A stretch of DNA of 64,000 nt, taken from assembly GCA_030512335.1 (NCBI GenBank), contig JAULSU010000001.1:6448001-6512000 (forward strand), read 5' to 3'. Positions 11,126-21,588 of the stretch are shown here, one piece after another. Both the position numbers and the translations under genes were made by a program. Origin of the DNA: Immersiella caudata. Taxonomy: Eukaryota; Ascomycota; Sordariomycetes; Sordariales; Lasiosphaeriaceae. Position 1 is the first letter of the stretch. Each line of letters opens with the position of its first letter. The notes under the pieces were generated by a model, which saw only the letters and a list, made by a program, of their open reading frames with translations, ran no database searches and was not told the origin of the DNA.

Positions 11126-14100
11126 CTACAGGGGCTTGCCACCAATAAATTCAGACCACCGGCGGACCTCGGACGGGACGCCCTCGGGTCGGGGTAGCTT
11201 CTCGCTCATGCACTGAGCGAAGAGCATTGCGGTCTGGCACATGTTAGTGTCCGTGATGTGGTTGGTGGGGAAAGGAAGGGAACATACCTGAGGCTCCATA
11301 AACAGCGGCACGCCAAAGTCAACGGCATTGCGACGCATGACGTAGTCAACGTCCATGATGGTCTTGCCCCTGGCCTTGGCGAGGTTGAAAACACCACGGA
11401 TGTCGTACTTCTTGAAGACCTCGCGGAGGGCACGCTTGTCCTCCTTGGGGAACTCAATCACCTCGACGTTGATCTTGTGCTTGGACGTCGACTCGAGGAA
11501 CTGCTTCACCTCGTTGTCGGTAGCGTACAGCTTGTAGCCGAGCGGGGCGAGGTAGTCGACAACCTTGGTGAGCCAGTCGCGGTCGATCTGGCCACCAAAG
11601 AGGATACCCTCGCCGGGCTCCGGAACGCGGAAGTTCATGGCGGACTGGAGGGAGGTCCAATAGGCCTCGACGAGGTTCTTTCCGAAGCAAGCCATCTCAC
11701 CTGTGGAAGCCATCTCGACGCCGAGGAATGGATCAGCACCAGCCAGACGGGTCCAGGAGAATTGCGGGACCTTGGTAGCGACGTAGTCACGCTTGACCTT
11801 CATGGGGTCCGAGACGGCGGGGACATCCTTGCCGACGAGAGCCTTGGTAGCGACGTCGATGAAGTTGGTGCCGAGGACCTTGCTGACGAACGGGAAGGAG
11901 CGGGATGCGCGGAGGTTGCACTCGATGACCTTGAGGATAGGCAGACCGCCCTCGGGGTCCTCGGCCTTGATGATCTGCATGTTGAAGGGGCCAGTAATCT
12001 TCCAGGCCTTGGCGACCTTCTCGGCGATCTCCTTGACTCGGTCCATGGTAGTCTCGTCCAGGTTGACAGGGGGGAGCACGAGGGTGGCGTCACCGGAGTG
12101 AACACCGGCTTGCTCAACGTGCTCGCTGACGGCGTGGATGATCAGCTTACCATCGGATGCGACACCGTCGACATCGATCTCCTGAGCGCCCTCAATGAAC
12201 TTGCTGATGACGACCGGGTGGTCGGGCGAGACGTCGCTGGCGGCCTCAAGCTTGTGCTTCAGGTCCTCCTTGCCGTGGATGACAGTCATGGCAGCTCCGG
12301 ACAGGACGTAACTGGGGCGGACAAGGACCGGGTAGCCGACTTCGTCAGCAAACTGCTCAGCGGCCTCGACCGAGGTGAGCTCCTTCCAGGCGGGCTGGTC
12401 AACACCGATGCTGTCGAGAATTTCGGAGAACTTCTGCCTGTCCTCGGCCTTGTCGATATCCCGGGGGTCGGTTCCGAGAACCTTGGCACCACCAGACTCT
12501 TGGAGCTTCAAGGCCATGTTTTGGGGCAACTGGCCGCCCACCGAAACGACGACTCCGCTGGCACTCTCGAGCTCATAGATATCCATGACACGCTCGTAGC
12601 TGAGCTCCTCAAAGTAGAGCTTGTCGGCGGTGTCATAATCGGTAGAGAGGGTTTCAGGGTTATACTTAGGAGTGTTAGCTTATTCGCAGAGCAAATTCAA
12701 CGATTTCTCAATGCGGATGCTGTGCTAAAGAGTGGTGTACTGGGTTGCGGTTCAGGGGGGGTCCGGGGTTAGGGTCCAATGCGGGTCCCCACACATTGAA
12801 TGGTTGTTGAGCACCATCCCTTTCCATCCTAAAACCCTCACATGCCTCTTCCAGCTGGTGGTATTGCATTTTTGCCGTGCGAGGTGGAGTGGGAGGGAGC
12901 AAAAATCAGTTTCAAACTTACGTTGATCATGATGGTCTTTTCACCCATATCCCTCAACGCCAGAGCGGCACTGACGGCGCACCAATCGAACTCGACCGAG
13001 CTACCAATGCGGTACACACCGCTACCGAGTACAATTTTGCCATTGTCCTCGAACGTGACATCATGGGATGAAGCGTTGTAGGTCGTGTAAAGGTAGTTGG
13101 TGTCGGCCGGGAACTCAGCAGCAAGTGTATCGATCTTCTTCACCCACGGGCGAATACCGAACTCAAGCCTAACCTTGCGAACAGCATCCTCGTTGCTGCC
13201 AACAGCGTGGGCAATCTGCTTGTCGGAGAAACCCAGTTTCTTGGCCTTGAGAACATGCTCCTTCTTCAAGCTGTGCAGGCTACCGACTTGCTGCAACTCG
13301 CGAGTGCAGTGGACGATGTTTTCCAGCTTGTACAGGAACCACTTGTCGATCTTGGTCAGCTCATGAACACGGTCAACCGAGTAGTTCTCGTGCAGCATGG
13401 CCTGTCCCACAGCCAACCACCGGCGGTCCGTTGGGTTCTGGAGCTCAAAGTCGAGGTCCTCGAACTTCGCGCCCTGGAAACCAACGAAGTTGGGGTCCAC
13501 CTGTCGGACGGCCTTCTGGAACGACTCCTCAAACGTGCGGCCGATAGCCATAACCTCACCAACCGACTTCATGGCACTGCCAATGTCGCGCTTGACATGT
13601 TGGAACTTGGAGAGATCCCACCTGGGAATCTTGGTGACGATGTAGTCAAGTGAAGGCTCGAAGTTGGCTGTCGTGGTCTTGGTGACAGCGTTGGGAAGCT
13701 CAGGCAAGCTGTGGCCCAATCCGATCTTGGCGGCCGTGTAAGCCAGGGGATAGCCAGTCGCCTTGGAGGCCAGAGCTGACGACCGGGAAAGACGAGCGTT
13801 GACCTCAATAACCCTGTAGTCGAGACCATCAGGTTGGAGGGCGTACTGCACGTTGCACTCGCCGACAACACCGAGATGACGGACGATCTTGATGGCGGCG
13901 GTTCGGAGCATGTGATACTCCTCATCGCTCAGGGTCTGACTGGGAGAGACGACAATCGAGTCGCCAGTGTGGATGCCCAAGGGGTCGAAGTTCTCCATGT
14001 TGCAGACGGTAATGCAGTTGTTGTTTGCGTCACGCACGACCTCGTACTCGACCTCCTTCCAGCCCTTCAGCGATTTCTCAACCAGGATCTGGGGGGAGAG

Positions 14101-15053
14101 AGTAAGCGACCGGGCGGCCATGTTTCGCAGCTCCTCCTCGTTGTTTGCGAAACCTGACCCGAGGCCGCCAAGTGCGTAGGCGGCACGAACGATAATGGGA
14201 TAACCGATCTTCGAGGCGGCCTCAAGGGCCTCATCGACGGTGTTAACTGCGATCGACTTCGCGATAGGGATGTTGATCTCCTCCAGCGCCTTGGCGAAAA
14301 GGTCTCTGTCCTCACTGAGCTCCAGCGTCCTGACGCTGGTTCCAAGCACCCTGACGCCGTACTTCTCGAACAAGCCGAGCTTCTGCATCTGGACACCAAG
14401 GTTGAGGGCGGTCTGACCGCCGAAAGAGAGGAAGATTCCATCAGGCTTCTCCTTCTGGATCACGTACTCGACGTACTCGACGGTTACCGGAAGGTAGTAG
14501 ATCTCATCGGCGAGGATGTGATTTGTCTGAATGGTAGCGATGTTGGGGTTGATGAGCACTGATTTGACACCGGCCTCCTTCAGTGCCTTCAGAGCCTGCG
14601 CTCCTATGTGGTTGCAGTTCCGTCAGCGTCGCATGTCTTTGAACATTGGCATCGCGTGACTCATGGGGTTCACCGCCTGGGCAAGCTGTCTGGCAGGGAC
14701 GACATACCAGAGTAATCGAACTCTCCGGCCTGGCCAATGGCAAGACCGCCACTACCAATGACAAGAACCTTCTTGACGTCGACGTGTTCCCTGGGTTTTA
14801 CCACGCCGCTCTCGAAGTATGCGTTCTTGTTGGGGGCGGTCTGCGCAACACCAGCACCTGCACAAGTGGCGGCGGCGGCAGAAAAGAGCCTCTTTTGGGC
14901 CAATCGGGCACTCTGAGGCTGGGCTTGTGCCTGGAAGATGCTGTTCTGGACGGCACTTGTGAGGGGCCTCAATTGGGGCTGTGTGACGGGGACGCGGCGG
15001 CCATGTCGGAGGAGCGCCGGAGCTCGGCCGGCCTTGTAAACCGTCGACAGCAT
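11126..15053 (-). CDS. CPA2/arg-3: arginine-specific carbamoyl-phosphate synthase large chain, mitochondrial
   Basis: Exons 15053-14708, 14603-12922, 12664-11288 and 11233-11126 give 1170 residues. The first 75 residues are Arg/Ala/Ser-rich with no acids (MLSTVYKAGRAPALLRHGRR), a mitochondrial presequence. Two ATP-grasp halves follow: the first begins KVLVIGSGGLAIGQAGEFDYSG and has LSFGGQTALNLG; the second has VVSVGGQLPQN. The C-terminal MGS-like allosteric domain includes KLYATDNEV and GVFNLAKARGKTIMDVDY. The enzyme makes carbamoyl phosphate from ammonia supplied by the small subunit, bicarbonate and 2 ATP, for ornithine carbamoyltransferase. The absence of fused aspartate carbamoyltransferase and the presequence separate it from the pyrimidine enzyme. 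The second intron (257 bp) is unusually long. A CPC1-like site (TGACTCT, 15323) lies 270 bp upstream. Confidence 0.95.
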
Positions 15054-15322
15054 GGTCGGAAGGTTTGCGACGGATAGTGGGATGGCGGGAAACGGGACCG
15101 ACCCTCAAAAGACAAAGAAACCCCAAATTAAAGTTCAAGCAACACTCCCAGACCCTCGTGCTTTGCCAATTGACCGCAGAATCGTCACCGGGTTTCTCTC
15201 TCGTCCTCGTCTTTGCGCTGGCACTGGACTTTTTTAGAGGGGGCGGAGAATCGGATGGTCCCAGGAATCGGATTGCAAAAGAAGATCGGCCGTGTGTGGG
15301 GTTGATAAGAGATAAGGAACGG

Positions 15323-15329
15323 TGACTCT
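15323..15329. promoter_or_regulatory. possible CPC1/Gcn4 site (TGACTCT, 6 of 7)
   Basis: The site matches TGA(C/G)TCA at six of seven positions, 270 bp upstream of the arginine CPSase start. Arginine genes are known targets of cross-pathway control. A 6/7 match is common by chance. Confidence 0.3.
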
Positions 15330-16040
15330 TTCTCCAACAGTTTTTAGAGAGGCACCCTTGGTGAAAATTTTACAAAATTTCTGAAGCACCGCGTGCTCGT
15401 GTGTACCGCTTCCGACTACGGAACAGGCAAATGCCTCCCTCCTTCAGAGCAATGACGAAATGCGTCACTTTCTATGTGACTATTCCCAACGGCCAGGGGA
15501 CTAACCATCCCTCCTGCCCACGGAAAGCGATGACTGCCCACTTCACCAAGAAATATGTTCTCGAGTGAGTGTGCTGTCGTGTGCCAGATTTGCAGTTGAT
15601 TGGGTCCGGGCATTGCTATTGTTTCCACAATCAGACAAGATGGTAGAGAAGGAGAAATCTTTTGGTGGGTTCAAAGAACATTTTCGGCGTTGCTATGAGG
15701 TCCGAGGATGACGAGATGGCGTCCTGCGTTGCAGAATGGTCCTTACCCCGAAGCGCCTTAAGCGCCTCACACAACATTCGCAAGATCTCGAAGTCTGAGA
15801 TTGACCAAATGGTATCGCGGTGAGGCACTGATGCTATGTTTGAGGGTGTCCATCTACAGATGGAGGCTGTGAGGTGTTTGATGAGGTCCTCGATCCCTGT
15901 TCTCCCTGTTCTTTGTTTCTCCTATCCGCCGCACGTAAGTCTTCACGTCTTGTCAGCGCCCGTCGAGTACAAAGATACCACCTCACCGTCGTCTTCTACT
16001 GACAATTTACCACATGTTTAAGCTATTTGTGTAATCGATC

Positions 16041-16130
16041 ATTCCTGGATATCTGTTCATTCCTGGATATCTGTTCATTCCTGGATATCTGTTCATTCCT
16101 GGATATCTGTTCATTCCTGGATATCTGTCA
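16041..16130 (+). repeat. 18-bp minisatellite, five copies
   Basis: The unit ATTCCTGGATATCTGTTC is repeated five times head to tail with no mismatch until the last two bases. The unit is a multiple of three and stays open, reading SFLDIC repeats in one frame. No ATG gene covers it, so it is taken as non-coding. Confidence 0.9.
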
Positions 16131-16842
16131 TCTCATCCCCACGTCCGTCACTTACACATTCTCGCCTCACACACCGCAACCGTTTCTCGTAACCGCCACC
16201 GGTGTAAGTCACCGTTACTACCGTTGCAGTCAAAATAGCCTAGCACCAAGCTACTGCAACCTCAAACTCTCTCAACAATTTTGATAGGGCCAGTTTCATG
16301 GTCTGTGAGGCTCCCGAATCCAGTTGCGGCTAGACCCCGCCCTGCCCCGCAAGGTGACAGCGAGAAAAACCGCGATTGCAAGGAATATGATTCGTCAATT
16401 GCTCTGTGGGGCGACAACCGTTTTGGCACCAGCTCCGTGGTTATTGAACCGTTTAGTCTTCGAAAAGGGGAGACGTGCTGTGTTAAATGGGATTGATGAA
16501 TCGGTTGAAGCAATTGGTTCCTTTCGATAAGGTCCAGGAAGATGTCTGGAGTATATTTATTACGTTGATGTAGGCATCAAATACGTTTGAGGAAGCTTTT
16601 TGCGAATCGCGCAAGGGCTGTGGTGACTACCAGCCTTCCCCACTTCACCGTTTCCATGCCTGACGTCGCTGAGGCGGTGTGAAGAGGCAATGCGTGTCCG
16701 AAATCGCATGCACTTTCGTCTAGTCGGAATGGGAAAGTGTTTTACCATGCATTCATTGTATCTCTCTACAAGAACACGCTCATTTTTGCCCAATAGCTAC
16801 AGAATGGTATTGAGGTATCATGTGCAACCCTGCATCCCAGTT

Positions 16843-18507
16843 CTAATCCTTGTCTAATCGCACAGCGGGGTTCCTTTCAATGAAGTTCAGATCCACCTTG
16901 TGACCGAGAAGCTCACGGATGTTCGAAATGCCGTACTTGATCATTGTTGGCCGTTCTGTGTCGAGTCAGTACCAATCCAACAACAACATTGACAGAATAC
17001 ATACCAAGGGACAGACCCCATCCATACACACGGAGGTCTTTGGGCAGGCCTACCGACTCCAGGAACTCGGGTCGGAACATGCCGCTGTTACCGATCTCGA
17101 CAAGCTTGTTCAGTCCCTTGTGGAAAGCAAAGATCTCCATACTGGGCTCTGTATACGGGTTGTACGCCGGCTTGAACTGCAGGTCAGTCAGGCCCATCTT
17201 GCCGAAGAAGATCTCCATGAACTCCATGAGACCACCAAGCGTAAGGCCGTAGTCCGCAATGACACCCTCGACCTGGTGGAACTCCGCAAGATGGGTAGCG
17301 TCGACACTTTCGTTTCGGAAGACACGGTCAATCGAGAAGTAGCGCGCCGGAGGTACACGCCCGTCCTTGCCTCTCTGAGCGGCAAGCTTGTGAAGCATTG
17401 CGGCTGAAACAGCCGTTGTGTGCGTCCGGAGGACCAGGCGCAGTGACTCCTCAGGAGACCATGGGTACCTGTACCCGATCGAACCAAACTTTCCGTTCTC
17501 GTGCACCTGGCGCACATTATCCCATACTTCCTCGTAGTCCCGGGTGTCATCCGGCCCTGTCGGTCGGGGCTTGTCGGCCGCCTTTGGGTCTGAGATGTAG
17601 AAGGTGTCCTGAAGATCTCTTGCAGGATGCTGTTGTGGGACGAAAAGGGTGTCGAAGTTCCAGAAACCAGACTCGACGAACTGGCTGGTAGGCATTTCCT
17701 CAAAGCCCATCTCGAAGAAGATTTGCCTGAACTCGGACCTGACCTTGTTCAGGGGGTGCAGAGCGCCAGCGTTCTGATCGGCGCCCAGCGCCTTGAAGTT
17801 GTAGGGTTTGAAAGCCGCCGTCTTCCACGCGCCCGAAGCGATCATGTCGGCCGTCAAATCGGTCTCCTCCTTTGCGATCTCAAGCGCGAACTTAGGCCCC
17901 TTGTGAATCTTGAAGCTGATGACCTTCTGCGTCTTGATGAGCTTCCTCTTCTTCAAGTCGGCGATGACCTTCGGGTCGGGGTGCGTTCGTGTTTGCCTGA
18001 TCGTCTGCACTTGCTCCTTGGTAACATCTTCGATCGAATCCCTCTAGAAGACCGTCAGTCCCCGGTTCAGTTGGCAGCGCGAATAGAATGCGCCGGGCGC
18101 AAGGATAGACAAACCGCCGTCTTGAACTTCCCGTCCTTTGTCCTGGAAATCCACTTCTCCTTAAAGGCCTTGCTCTGGCCAACCTTTGTCACATTCTTGT
18201 CCCCGATCGTATTCTCGAGCTCCTGGACCGTCAACCCCTCAACAGCTTGGCGGAGAGCCTCGAACACCCGAGCCTCGTGACTGCCATTGGCGGCAATGGT
18301 CTCTCCCTCCGCCTCGAGAATTGCCTCTTCCCTGTCTATTGTGTCATATTTGACCATCTCACGCGACCCAAGCCGGTCCAGGGCTGCCTTTAGGTCAGTG
18401 AAGGCGGCCTGCGGGAAAGCCTCCGCCGACAGGAGCGGCTCCGCCTCGGAGAGCGCATAGAGGATTTGGTGGGTAAGGTCCTTCGGTGTGGCATCGGTGG
18501 CCGCCAT
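16843..18507 (-). CDS. FRS2: phenylalanyl-tRNA synthetase alpha subunit, cytosolic
   Basis: Exons 18507-18115, 18043-17005 and 16955-16843 give 514 residues; introns are 71 and 49 bp. ATG 18507 is the first ATG in frame (the frame extends upstream only to a GTG). The N-terminal 130 residues are the helical winged DNA/tRNA-binding region. The catalytic core holds the class II motifs: motif 1 around HPLNKVRSEFRQIFFEMGF, motif 2 around RYFSIDRVFRNE, and motif 3 around GLPKDLRVYGWGLSLERP. QTQ-type and GNSGMFRPE segments for Phe recognition are present. It pairs with a beta subunit (not in this window) to charge tRNA-Phe. It is divergent from the Dsc4-like gene (439 bp between starts). A perfect TGAGTCA sits 89 bp upstream. 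Confidence 0.95.
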
Positions 18508-18946
18508 GGTTGCGACGGATTGCTCTTGCAGAGTGTCGTGCGGCTTGCAAAACAAGGAGGGGCTTTGGTTGTCTGTCAATACCTTGGTTGACTTTTGAGT
18601 CACCCCGCCAAACTTCTGGCAGCCCGACCGAGGGGGTTCAAACAGGGGTCCAAGCTTTGCCCCACCACTGAGACCCTAACCCTCGAGCCTTGGTTCTGAG
18701 GCGACGCACGCCACCAGCAGGAGGTGAGCGAGCAAGCTCCAACCAGGACAGTTGCACCGCAACCGCTCTCATCCGTCTCCATCCTCGGCCTCGTATGACC
18801 AAATCGCGATACCACGGCGGTGCGCATCCTCGCCCGCTGAGAGAGAACGGTTGGCATTTTCCACAGACATGTGAGGCCACACTACGTCATTCCATTCGAC
18901 AAGCATTGCGCCAAACAATCAACCCTGTTCAACCCTGCGTTGAACT
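18508..18946. other. bidirectional promoter between PheRS alpha and the Dsc4-like gene
   Basis: The 439-bp spacer holds the TGAGTCA site. No other signal is obvious. Confidence 0.55.
18596..18602. promoter_or_regulatory. CPC1/Gcn4-type site TGAGTCA
   Basis: An exact match to TGA(C/G)TCA lies 89 bp upstream of the PheRS alpha start and 345 bp from the Dsc4-like start. Aminoacyl-tRNA synthetases are established cross-pathway-control targets in fungi, so the placement is sensible. Function is inferred. Confidence 0.5.
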
Positions 18947-19988
18947 ATGAACAATGATCCCGCGCCGAGCTTCGCGGCCCGGCAACGCGCCCCACACCCC
19001 GGCGCCGATGACGATGAGGACGGCGGGAGTCAGCTCAGTGATCACCCGGAGGTAGCTGAAGAGACTCCGGCTGCTGCCCCGGAGGAGCAAGAGCGGCAGC
19101 GGAAGCGGAGGGCCGGTCTTGTCAAGAAGCTACAGTCTGTGAGCCACCTGCAAAAGAGCCTGGACATGATCGTCTTCGCATACAGCTGTACTTTGTATTA
19201 TATGGAGTAGGAGCCCCATTACCCCCCCTGTGGTCTTGACTAACTTACGCAGGTGTTCTTTTCCTCGCCTCCTCTTGCGTATCGTCCCACACTACATCTT
19301 CATCTCCCCGAAAGAGAGCACCCTGTCCCTGCCTGCGCATCGCCCACACGTCTTCGCCATCTTTTTACCGAATATATTATGCGCGCTCTTTCATTTTCTT
19401 GTCACCCTACCACGGGCCAGCGAGGCGACCCGGGGATACCTCCACGGGGGCGTAATAATCGACTTCGTTGGACAGAAACCACCAACCTGGAGGCTCGGCC
19501 TTTTAGCCTTTGACCTCATAATATGGGGGGCTCAGTGTCTCATGTTAGCAGTTCACCAGGAACGAGAGAAGCTACGAAAGGTCCTCATACCATCGCTGCA
19601 GACGGTGCCAACAACAGGAACGGAGGCAGCAACAGAGACCATGCAGGATCACGACGCTGAGGAACGAGGCGTGTTGAGAGACGAGGATGGTTTGATGGAA
19701 AGTGACGACAGCATCGAGTTACAGCCGCTCAACGGAGTAGCAGAGGGTGAACCGCGGATAGAGTCTGGCTATTCTCGAGCCACTGCAGACCTGGGAGACG
19801 TCATGTGGTCAGGGAATGCTGTCCTGGCCAACTTCCATGTTGTGCATGCGGTTCGGACGGTTGGAAATGACCTCCAGAACGCGGCTGCAGTTTCGCTGCA
19901 AAGTCTTGGGTATACCGCAAGTCTTGCTGCGGCTATTGCAGCGGAACGGAGGGCAAGGATGGCAAGTCGCCGTCAGAGGCCCCGATAG
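18947..19988 (+). CDS. DUF1746 membrane protein, Dsc4-like subunit of the Golgi Dsc E3 ligase
   Basis: Exons 18947-19206 and 19253-19988 (intron 46 bp) give 331 residues. After an acidic, disordered N-terminus, the conserved DUF1746 block begins with LQKSLDMIVFAYSCTLYYMECSFPRLLLRI. Two clear membrane helices follow at about residues 121-140 and 168-187, and a further hydrophobic stretch lies near 72-87. The C-terminal half is soluble, with alanine-rich helices. In fission yeast Dsc4 carries this domain and belongs to the Dsc ubiquitin ligase that triggers SREBP cleavage. Assignment rests on the domain block alone, so Dsc4-like is safer than Dsc4. It converges on RCL1; 86 bp separate the stops. 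Confidence 0.75.
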
Positions 19989-20074
19989 ATATCAATGCAC
20001 TACGATACCCATTTCCCCTCCCAGCTGGCAGGTCTCATCAGCAAGCAATTGGTATTTCTTGCACCGGCCAGTCT

Positions 20075-21295
20075 TTATGCTACTTTCCTTCCCACGTTTC
20101 CTACTCCTGTTCCTTTGACGGATATCAAGAGATCACCGGATTCATCCTCATCATCATCAACATCCCTTACACCCCAGCTACTCGCGCCAAACGCTTTCAG
20201 GTCCCTTGCCAGGCCTATTGTCTCTTCCCTCCCCATGACTTCCCTCCCTAACCTCAGCCGCCCCACATCTTCTGACCCCATGGCCATCAGGGTAAGCACT
20301 GTGTTCACTGAGGTCGCAGCTACACAACCGCCTTGCGCAATGACCTCTAGCAGCTGATACGCACACTGCATCCCGATATCCTCGGGGACGATGCCTCCCT
20401 CGGGCGGCGCCACCACATCCGCCGAGTAAACAACACCATCAGCACTCGACTCGGCCACCAAGCTCAAGCCAAACCCAATACCAATCTTCTTCTTGACGCC
20501 CCCTTTATCCCCCACCAGCGGCGACGGGTCATATTGCGCAGCAACATGCACATCCGACGCCAACTGGTTAAGCACGCCCCTTACCGCCGTGATCATCCGG
20601 TTGTTGTGGCTCGCCGACACACCCGTGCAGTACGCTACGCCACGAATCCTCCTTATGCGTCCCGGTCGTCGGTTGAGATGCAACGTCTTGGGCAAACGCA
20701 CTTGGCTTGCAAATCGAAGCTCCACAACACCACCTCCGCCGCGCCCGTGCGGACCTGTGCATGACCGCGCCAGCACGCGCAGCTCAATACGAGCAGGAGG
20801 GATGCCAAAGAGGCCGTAGAGAGGTAAGACCGCCGTGCGGAAGGTATCGACGGAGATGTCACCGGTAGAATGAGTCGCAGACGTAATGACACCCGGGCCG
20901 GAAAACCGCACGTTCATGTGCGCCTTGGAGAACGGGGCCAGTAGGGCCAGAGGGAGGAGGAAGTATGTGACGCCGTGGGTGTTGGTCGCGGGGAGGGTGT
21001 GTTCGATCACATCGCCGACGGAGGCGCCTGCGCCGGCGACGGTACCGGTGATGAGGCCGGGCTGGTATGTAATGGTGGTTCCGCTATAGGAGACATCGAT
21101 GACGCTGCCGTTGGTGACGGCCTCGAGGAGCCGCAGAAAGGAGACCTCGTGGGGGGCGAGGCCGGGATTGTTTGGCGAACCGCTGCGGATTTTGGAGATG
21201 TGCACGGGACGGCCGGTTAGGGTGGACAGGACGAGGCGCTGGGCGAAGGCATGGTGCCCTGTGAAGCGCAAGAATTCGGGTTTGTCGCCCGACAT
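20075..21295 (-). CDS. RCL1: RNA 3'-terminal phosphate cyclase-like protein Rcl1
   Basis: One exon encodes 406 residues. The start (MSGDKPEFLRFTGHHAFAQRLVLSTLTGRPV) and the later RSGSPNNPGL, GVTYFLLPL and GRGGGGVVELRF blocks match the RNA cyclase fold. Rcl1 lacks cyclase activity and works with Bms1 in the nucleolar small-subunit processome for 18S rRNA maturation. The strings HLNRRPGRIRRIRGVAYCTGVSA and GYGLSLVAES-like GFGLSLVAESS are typical of the Rcl1 rather than the catalytic RtcA branch; the catalytic His near the C-terminus seen in RtcA is not evident. The last 30 residues are acidic and variable. It is divergent from the PPR gene (293 bp between starts). Confidence 0.92.
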   Translation of the reverse strand: MSGDKPEFLRFTGHHAFAQRLVLSTLTGRPVHISKIRSGSPNNPGLAPHEVSFLRLLEAVTNGSVIDVSYSGTTITYQPGLITGTVAGAGASVGDVIEHTLPATNTHGVTYFLLPLALLAPFSKAHMNVRFSGPGVITSATHSTGDISVDTFRTAVLPLYGLFGIPPARIELRVLARSCTGPHGRGGGGVVELRFASQVRLPKTLHLNRRPGRIRRIRGVAYCTGVSASHNNRMITAVRGVLNQLASDVHVAAQYDPSPLVGDKGGVKKKIGIGFGLSLVAESSADGVVYSADVVAPPEGGIVPEDIGMQCAYQLLEVIAQGGCVAATSVNTVLTLMAMGSEDVGRLRLGREVMGREETIGLARDLKAFGASSWGVRDVDDDEDESGDLLISVKGTGVGNVGRKVA

Positions 21296-21588
21296 GGCTG
21301 TAGATGGTGAGTGACTGGTGTCAGTGACCGACTGCTAGAACAGTTGAGCGCAGCGGTACTCCAATTCTGAAATTTTGAGTGGATCCGCAGGGTTCTGCCA
21401 GGCGGTGGGGGCTTATCGGACCGTCATGCAGAGCGATAAGACACAAAAAAGTTACAGGCCGACTCCTGACTAGTGGACGCGTTTCTCGGTCGCGATTTCA
21501 ACTGCTCGGTCTTAGCTGCAAATCGTTGGGGAGATTTACCACATGGTTGAATAGACGGTTTCGCGCGGGCGGGTTTTGTTCTTTTCTC

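Larger units (their letters stand above)
15054..16842. other. intergenic: CPSase promoter and PheRS alpha 3' UTR
   Basis: The 1.8-kb spacer lies between two minus-strand genes. It holds a possible CPC1 site (15323-15329), an 18-bp minisatellite (16041-16130), and a minus-strand frame of 65 codons (15631-15828) that begins with GTG and matches nothing. No gene is supported. Confidence 0.55.

Noticed and set aside
11258..12772. 504-codon plus-strand frame opposite the CPSase gene (also 45757-47181, 39333-40235, 17627-18280)
   Set aside because: These mirror genes with strong C/G third-position bias, which removes stops on the other strand. The sense strand carries conserved enzymes.
15631..15828. 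65-codon minus-strand frame upstream of the CPSase gene
   Set aside because: It starts with GTG, no ATG gene model could be built, and no similarity is recognised.
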